NCBI GenBank assembly: GCA_026421135.1
Contig: JAPKCR010000222.1
Location: 1 to 5,241 of the forward strand
Source: Sulfitobacter sp.
Lineage (GTDB): Bacteria > Pseudomonadota > Alphaproteobacteria > Rhodobacterales > Rhodobacteraceae
Direction of reading: 5' to 3'
DNA: 5,241 nucleotides
Shown: in pieces, positions 5,034 to 5,241 of the stretch
How positions within the stretch are numbered: the stretch's first letter is position 1
Layout of the letters: each line of letters starts with the position of its first letter
Made by a program: the position numbers and the translations under genes
The notes under the pieces: generated by a model
What the model saw: only the letters and a program-made list of their open reading frames with translations
What the model was told of the DNA's origin: nothing
Database searches by the model: none

Positions 5034-5241
5034 TTAGCCGGGTGCCTCTGCCAGCAGGGCGTCCAGATCAAGCGGGCCGTTTATCATCCTGAGCCTGCCA
5101 TCTCCATCACGCGGCCAGTCTTTTTCGGGGCGGTCGCAGTACAGCTCTACCCCGTTGTTGTCGGGGTCCCGTAGGTATATCGCCTCGCTTACACCATGGT
5201 CCGCAGCCCCATCCAGCGCGATACCTGCCTGAATGATACGT
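5034..5241 (-). CDS. VOC family protein, catechol 2,3-dioxygenase-like, C-terminal part
   Basis: The minus strand from the window edge to the TAA at 5036-5034 encodes the last 68 residues of a vicinal-oxygen-chelate enzyme; the N-terminal part lies beyond position 5241. The stretch DHGVSEAIYLRDPDNNG (14-30 of the visible part) followed by VELYCDRPEKDWPRD (31-45) is typical of CatE-like single-chain catechol-2,3-dioxygenase relatives. It includes the last two metal ligands, H15 (DHGVSE) and E32 (VELY). Those enzymes use Fe(II) to cleave aromatic rings, but many relatives have other substrates, so the reaction is not certain. The deacetylase-like gene starts 63 bp downstream on the same strand, which is compatible with cotranscription. 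The product ends with the short polar tail LLAEAPG. Confidence 0.88.
   Translation of the reverse strand, partial: RIIQAGIALDGAADHGVSEAIYLRDPDNNGVELYCDRPEKDWPRDGDGRLRMINGPLDLDALLAEAPG

Overview
The window reads as alphaproteobacterial chromosome, most likely a member of the Rhodobacteraceae (Roseobacter group). The grounds are the moderately GC-rich, densely packed coding; the methylmalonyl-CoA epimerase gene directly followed by a DUF1467 gene, a typical alphaproteobacterial pair; and a tiny pilin-like protein carrying the DWVVL...VGL signature seen in Flp-type proteins of that family. No rRNA, tRNA, CRISPR array, insertion sequence or phage gene was seen. The species cannot be fixed from this sequence.

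Layout. At the left edge a 58-residue Flp-pilin-like gene lies on the minus strand (1-177). A 146-bp divergent intergenic region separates it from a plus-strand RimJ/RimL-type GNAT acetyltransferase (324-1055). The GNAT gene runs tail to tail, with an 11-bp gap, into a minus-strand response regulator (1067-1786) that has a complete receiver domain and a C-terminal domain I do not recognise. The response regulator is divergent from the plus-strand pair mce (1923-2327) and DUF1467 (2330-2623); the space between holds two palindromes. The rest is a minus-strand gene string, in transcription order: the end of a catechol-2,3-dioxygenase-like VOC protein (5241-5034, cut by the window edge), a class II histone-deacetylase-like amidohydrolase (4970-3864), a YdjA-like nitroreductase (3853-3281) and an EI24/CysZ-like membrane protein (3290-2556). 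The last gene overlaps the 3' end of the DUF1467 gene by 68 bp on the opposite strand.

How the genes work together. mce supplies the epimerase step of propionyl-CoA/methylmalonyl-CoA metabolism, and the small membrane protein after it is probably translationally coupled. The four minus-strand genes have short gaps or overlaps (63 bp, 10 bp, 10-bp overlap) and probably form one transcript. It combines a metal-dependent VOC enzyme, a Zn-dependent deacetylase, an FMN reductase and a membrane protein, but no shared pathway is evident. The window is mostly ordinary housekeeping and accessory metabolism. The items most worth a second look are the pilin-like protein lacking the usual prepilin cleavage glycine, a possible hairpin over its start codon, the unassigned output domain of the response regulator, and the coding overlap between DUF1467 and EI24. 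I found no convincing sign of an undescribed multi-gene system.
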